A stretch of 64,000 nucleotides of DNA from an uncultured Eubacteriales bacterium (GTDB lineage Bacteria; Bacillota; Clostridia; Peptostreptococcales; Anaerovoracaceae), in the NCBI GenBank assembly GCA_902778585.1, contig CACYYD010000006.1:29736-93735 (forward strand). Reading direction: 5' to 3'. Below are positions 61,281-64,000 of the stretch, piece after piece (position 1 is the first letter of the stretch; the number at the start of each line of letters is the position of its first letter). The notes below the pieces were generated by a model, which saw nothing but the letters and a program-made list of their open reading frames with translations, was not told where the DNA came from and ran no database searches. A program made the translations under genes and the position numbers.

Positions 61281-62366
61281 ATGGATAAACTGACGCACAG
61301 AAGAAAACTGAATAGGCACGCTGCGACCGCAGCCGTCATGGCCGTGATAATAGCGGCCGTCTTGCTGTGCGGATGCGGAGCAGGATCAAAGGCTCCCGAA
61401 CCCGTGTCGAACGACGGATACTTCCTCGACACCATCTGCAGCGTCTCGGTCTACCGCATGACAGCGGAGGACGGGAGCGTAAAGGATGCGTCCGGAATGG
61501 AGGATGAAGCTCTTGACGTCATAAACGGTTCCTTCGAGGTATGCAAGGACCTCGAGTCGAAGCTGAGCCGCACAAGGAAGGACTCCGACGTGAGCCGCAT
61601 CAACAGCGCAAAGGGCGAATGGACGGAGGTCAGCGCAGAGACCCTCGATCTCATACAGAAGGGCGTCGCTTACTCAGAACTTTCGGGCGGTGACTTCGAC
61701 ATCACTGTCGGCGGAGTCACAAAGCTGTGGGACTTCCACGCCGCTGAGGGTGAGGCGAAGATCCCGGATGAAGAGGCTGTCGCAGAAGCCGTGAAGCATG
61801 TCGGATATGAGGGCGTGGAGACCGATGGAAACCGCGTCAGACTTGCGGACCCTGAGGCCGAGATAGACCTCGGAGGCATCGCGAAGGGCTACATCGGCGA
61901 CTGCATGACAGAGTACCTCGAGGAGCGAGGCGTAGTCTCGGCGGTCATCAACCTGGGCGGCAACGTCATATGCATCGGAGGCAAGACTGACGAAAGCGGA
62001 TTCGTCATCGGAGTCGAGACTCCGTTCAGCGACCGCAGGGAGATAATCGGAACGGTCGAAGCTGCCGACAAGACGCTCGTTACATCGGGCATTTATGAGC
62101 GCAGGATAGAGGTTGACGGCAAGAGCTATCATCATATTCTGGACACCGCGACCGGCTGGCCGGTCGAGACCGACCTTGATGCCGTGACCCTTATAGCAGA
62201 CAAGGGCAGCTCGGCGGACATCGATGCCCTGAGCACGACCTGCCTCATAAAGGGCGCGGATGAAGGAATGAAACTCATAGAAAATACGGACGGCGTCGAA
62301 GCCATTTTTGTTCTGAGCGACGGAAACATCAGAACGACTGACGGCGCCGGATTCGAGAAGGAATAG
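61281..62366 (+). CDS. apbE: FAD:protein FMN transferase (ApbE) lipoprotein
   Basis: 361 residues. Signal peptide with a lipobox-like LLCGCG near residue 32. ApbE core: YFLDTICSVSVYR, SGGDFDITVGGVTKLW, the FAD-site AEIDLGGIAKGYIGD, INLGGNVICIGG and YHHILDTATGWPVETDLDAVT with the late metal Asp region (SSADIDALSTTCLIKG). It attaches FMN to Thr/Ser of extracytoplasmic proteins such as Rnf subunits. Divergent from the NusG-II gene, with only ~18 nt between starts. No Shine-Dalgarno is visible, so the exact start is uncertain. Confidence 0.92.
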   Translation: MDKLTHRRKLNRHAATAAVMAVIIAAVLLCGCGAGSKAPEPVSNDGYFLDTICSVSVYRMTAEDGSVKDASGMEDEALDVINGSFEVCKDLESKLSRTRKDSDVSRINSAKGEWTEVSAETLDLIQKGVAYSELSGGDFDITVGGVTKLWDFHAAEGEAKIPDEEAVAEAVKHVGYEGVETDGNRVRLADPEAEIDLGGIAKGYIGDCMTEYLEERGVVSAVINLGGNVICIGGKTDESGFVIGVETPFSDRREIIGTVEAADKTLVTSGIYERRIEVDGKSYHHILDTATGWPVETDLDAVTLIADKGSSADIDALSTTCLIKGADEGMKLIENTDGVEAIFVLSDGNIRTTDGAGFEKE

Positions 62367-62403
62367 ATGTCTGCGGCGAAGCAGTCGCAGCAAAGGAAGA
62401 AAA

Positions 62404-63678
62404 ATGAAAAAGATACTCGTAGTGAACGATGACGGAATACAGGCTGTTGGAATGAAGTCCCTGGTAGAGGCTCTCGGCAAATTTGCCGAGGTCTATGTCG
62501 CGGCACCCGCAGAGCAGCAGAGCGGCAAGAGCATGGCGATAACCTTCATGCGCGAGATGCATGTGGAGGAGCGCGAGCTCAGCGGCGCTGTGGAGGCCTA
62601 TGCGGTCGAAGGAACGCCTGCCGACTGCGTGAAGTGGGGCCTCGGAAAGCTGAAAAGCGAGGGCATAAAGCCCGACTATGTCATAAGCGGCATCAACATG
62701 GGGCACAACCTCGGCGCGGCGGCCTATTATTCGGGCACCATCTCCGCCGCGAAGGAGGGCGCGCTGAGCGGTATAAGATCGATCGCTCTGTCCGTTGGAG
62801 ACCATGGAGCTAAGCACTTCGACTACGTGCTCGGCATGCTGCCGCGTCTTCTTGAGATGTCGTCAGAACTCTCGCCGTCGGTCATACTCAGTGTCAACGC
62901 GCCTGATCTGCCGGCATGGGAGATAAAGGGCGTGAAGATAGTCCCGGCGGCTCCTTTCGGCTACGGCGAGCTCTTCCTCTTTGAGCGCATGGAAAGCGGC
63001 GACCACCAGATGATGCCGAAGTACGTGGAGCGTGACGGTCTGATGCGCTACGATTACGACTGGATGGAGCAGGGATATGTCGCCGTCTCGCCTATATCCA
63101 CGCAGCTGAGCGACAGGGCGTCACTCATGAAACTCAAGGGTCTTACGATGCAGTCGAAGTGCCTTACCGTTATAGTGGACGCGCAGCAGGGCATGCTGAC
63201 TCGCCTCAAAAAGCCGGGCAGATTCAGCAAGAGGATAATAAAGCTGGCGCACTGCGTGAGCAGGATGAGCATGCCTATTCTGGTGACGGAGTCGGCTGAT
63301 CTCGGAGATACTCTTCCGGAGCTGAAGAAGTACCTGAACGAGTCCGAGACCGTAGTCCATATACAGCCCGACGCCTGGTCCTCGCCTGAGATGGACAGGT
63401 TCACGGGAGTGATAGATGTTGACAGCGTGATGATCGCGGGAGCGGCATCGAATGTTGAGCTGCTCCAGACTGCTCTTGGCTTCAATGCGAAGGGCTTTGA
63501 GACCATCATTCTCGAGGACTGCTGCGGGGCTGCAGGCAAGAGCGACCACAGGGCAGCGATGAAGATCCTGGAGGAGCGAGGATGCCGTATAAGCACTCTG
63601 GAAACTGAGGTTATGAGACTTGCGGGGGGATGCAGCAGACAGGTTCTGGACGCCGTCAAAAACATACTGTTTGCTTGA
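62404..63678 (+). CDS. surE: SurE 5'-nucleotidase fused to an isochorismatase-like domain
   Basis: 424 residues; SurE alone is ~250. N-terminal SurE (1-~250): metal-binding VNDDGIQAVGM (Asp8, Asp9), Ser in EQQSGKS, VSGINMGHNLG and YSGTISAAKEG. C-terminal ~255-424 resembles isochorismatase/cysteine hydrolases: IVDAQQGM (Asp259), ILVTESADLGDTLPEL, and GAASNVELLQTALGF. The usual nucleophile Cys in the NVCVLQTA-type motif is Glu352, and the usual catalytic Lys is not evident, so the second domain is probably inactive. SurE hydrolyses nucleoside monophosphates in a metal-dependent way. AAAGGAAG precedes the ATG. Confidence 0.9.
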   Translation: MKKILVVNDDGIQAVGMKSLVEALGKFAEVYVAAPAEQQSGKSMAITFMREMHVEERELSGAVEAYAVEGTPADCVKWGLGKLKSEGIKPDYVISGINMGHNLGAAAYYSGTISAAKEGALSGIRSIALSVGDHGAKHFDYVLGMLPRLLEMSSELSPSVILSVNAPDLPAWEIKGVKIVPAAPFGYGELFLFERMESGDHQMMPKYVERDGLMRYDYDWMEQGYVAVSPISTQLSDRASLMKLKGLTMQSKCLTVIVDAQQGMLTRLKKPGRFSKRIIKLAHCVSRMSMPILVTESADLGDTLPELKKYLNESETVVHIQPDAWSSPEMDRFTGVIDVDSVMIAGAASNVELLQTALGFNAKGFETIILEDCCGAAGKSDHRAAMKILEERGCRISTLETEVMRLAGGCSRQVLDAVKNILFA

Positions 63679-63703
63679 CACGGTCTGGCCGATGTTGTAG
63701 TAT
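63675..63703 (+). promoter_or_regulatory. Promoter of tRNA-Thr
   Basis: TTGACA (63675-63680) and TAGTAT (63698-63703) are 17 bp apart. The -35 overlaps the stop codon of the SurE-fusion gene. The tRNA starts 15 nt after the -10. Confidence 0.75.
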
Positions 63704-63717
63704 CTTTAGTGCTATGC

Positions 63718-63795
63718 GCTGATGTAGCTCAGTAGGTAGAGCACTTCCTTGGTAAGGAAGAGGTTTCGGCAGTTCGAGTCTGCTCATCAGCTCCA
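63718..63795 (+). tRNA. tRNA-Thr (GGT anticodon)
   Basis: Acceptor arms GCTGATG (63718-63724) and CATCAGC pair perfectly. The D arm is GCTC/GAGC. The anticodon stem is CTTCC/GGAAG with loop TTGGTAA, giving anticodon GGT at 63751-63753. The T arm is GGCAG-TTCGAGT-CTGCT. CCA is encoded. The variable loop appears to be 7 nt (AGGTTTC), not the usual 5. Confidence 0.93.
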
Positions 63796-63804
63796 TGCAA
63801 CCCG

Positions 63805-63837
63805 TTTAGGGACAGGGACGCTTGTCCCTAAATTTTT
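63805..63837 (+). terminator. Terminator between tRNA-Thr and tuf
   Basis: TTTAGGGACA (63805-63814) pairs with TGTCCCTAAA (63823-63832), followed by TTTTTC. Confidence 0.85.
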
Positions 63838-63880
63838 CAAAAATTCAAGAATAACGTTATTATTTGAAGGAGGAAGTTAA

Positions 63881-64000
63881 ATGGCAAAGCAGAAGTATGA
63901 GAGAACCAAGCCGCATATCAACATCGGTACAATCGGCCACGTTGACCACGGCAAAACAACTCTTACAGCAGCTATCACATCTGTACTGAACAGAAAGTAC
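63881..64000 (+). CDS. tuf: Elongation factor Tu, 3'-truncated by the window
   Basis: The first 40 residues are present: [19 protein letters not shown], then the P-loop GHVDHGKTT and [13 protein letters not shown]. This is the canonical EF-Tu start. EF-Tu carries aminoacyl-tRNA to the ribosome. GAAGGAGGAAG precedes the ATG. It follows tRNA-Thr and a terminator. Confidence 0.97.
   Translation, partial: MAKQKYERTKPHINIGTIGHVDHGKTTLTAAITSVLNRKY

Overview
The window looks like a chromosomal segment of an anaerobic Gram-positive bacterium of the class Clostridia (Firmicutes/Bacillota). Evidence: AGGAGG-type ribosome binding sites, the rpsF-ssb-rpsR block, NfnAB, rubredoxin, phosphate acetyltransferase, DUF4317, VTC/DUF4956 surface genes and an IS30-type element. 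GC content is fairly high for the class. I cannot name a genus from sequence alone; an Eubacteriales/Anaerovoracaceae-like gut or oral anaerobe is a guess.

Layout. (1) 0-8.3 kb: end of an acyltransferase, a membrane-anchored Fn3/NlpC-P60-like enzyme, rpsF-ssb-rpsR, then two surface proteins (one Fn3, one SH3) that share a ~240-residue C-terminal domain, a ketopantoate-reductase-family gene and a VanZ-like protein. (2) 8.4-20.5 kb: a purine operon, purE-[structured RNA, possibly 6S]-purC-purF-purM-purN-purO-purH(transformylase only)-purD-purL. It uses an archaeal-type IMP cyclohydrolase and a PurF-like protein without the N-terminal catalytic Cys. purK and purB are not in the window. (3) 20.6-35 kb: CPBP protease, a folate cyclodeaminase-like protein, a LysR regulator, a 25-residue small membrane protein, rubredoxin, NfnAB, a DJ-1 protein, CoaBC, Pta, RsuA, a long-chain acyl-CoA synthetase and several orphans. 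(4) 35.2-43.6 kb: a nine-gene same-strand cluster of two HypB-like GTPases, a thioredoxin-reductase-like flavoprotein without a visible NADPH motif, an ATC-hydrolase-family protein, a TM1266-type regulator, a HydE-type radical SAM enzyme, a NifH-like ATPase and two nitrogenase component-1-like proteins. This is the best candidate for an undescribed system. (5) 43.7-50.2 kb: an IS30-family element inserted just upstream of uvrB-uvrA. (6) 50.3-60.3 kb: a two-component system followed by DUF4317, VTC, DUF4956, a beta-helix lipoprotein, a GT2-GtrA glycosyltransferase and a phosphodiester glycosidase. Three promoters here share the same PhoB/OmpR-type direct repeat in the same phase to the -10, which suggests a regulon run by the local response regulator. 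(7) 60.3-64 kb: Gx-transporter-like, NusG-II and ApbE genes (flavin/electron-transfer type context), a SurE-isochorismatase-like fusion, tRNA-Thr(GGT) and the start of tuf.

A second theme is a class of ~37-42 nt dyads (short complementary ends, variable ~20-25 nt interior) clustered in intergenic gaps. Three unrelated arm sequences occur: TGTGTA/TACACA, TGACGCA/TGCGTCA and ATTAGG/CCTAAT. Two TGTGTA arrays 17 kb apart have the same 82-52-82 nt spacing although their interiors do not match. Their function is unknown.

Coordinates were counted by hand from the printed sequence and may be off by a base in places. All functional calls come from motif recognition, with no database search.
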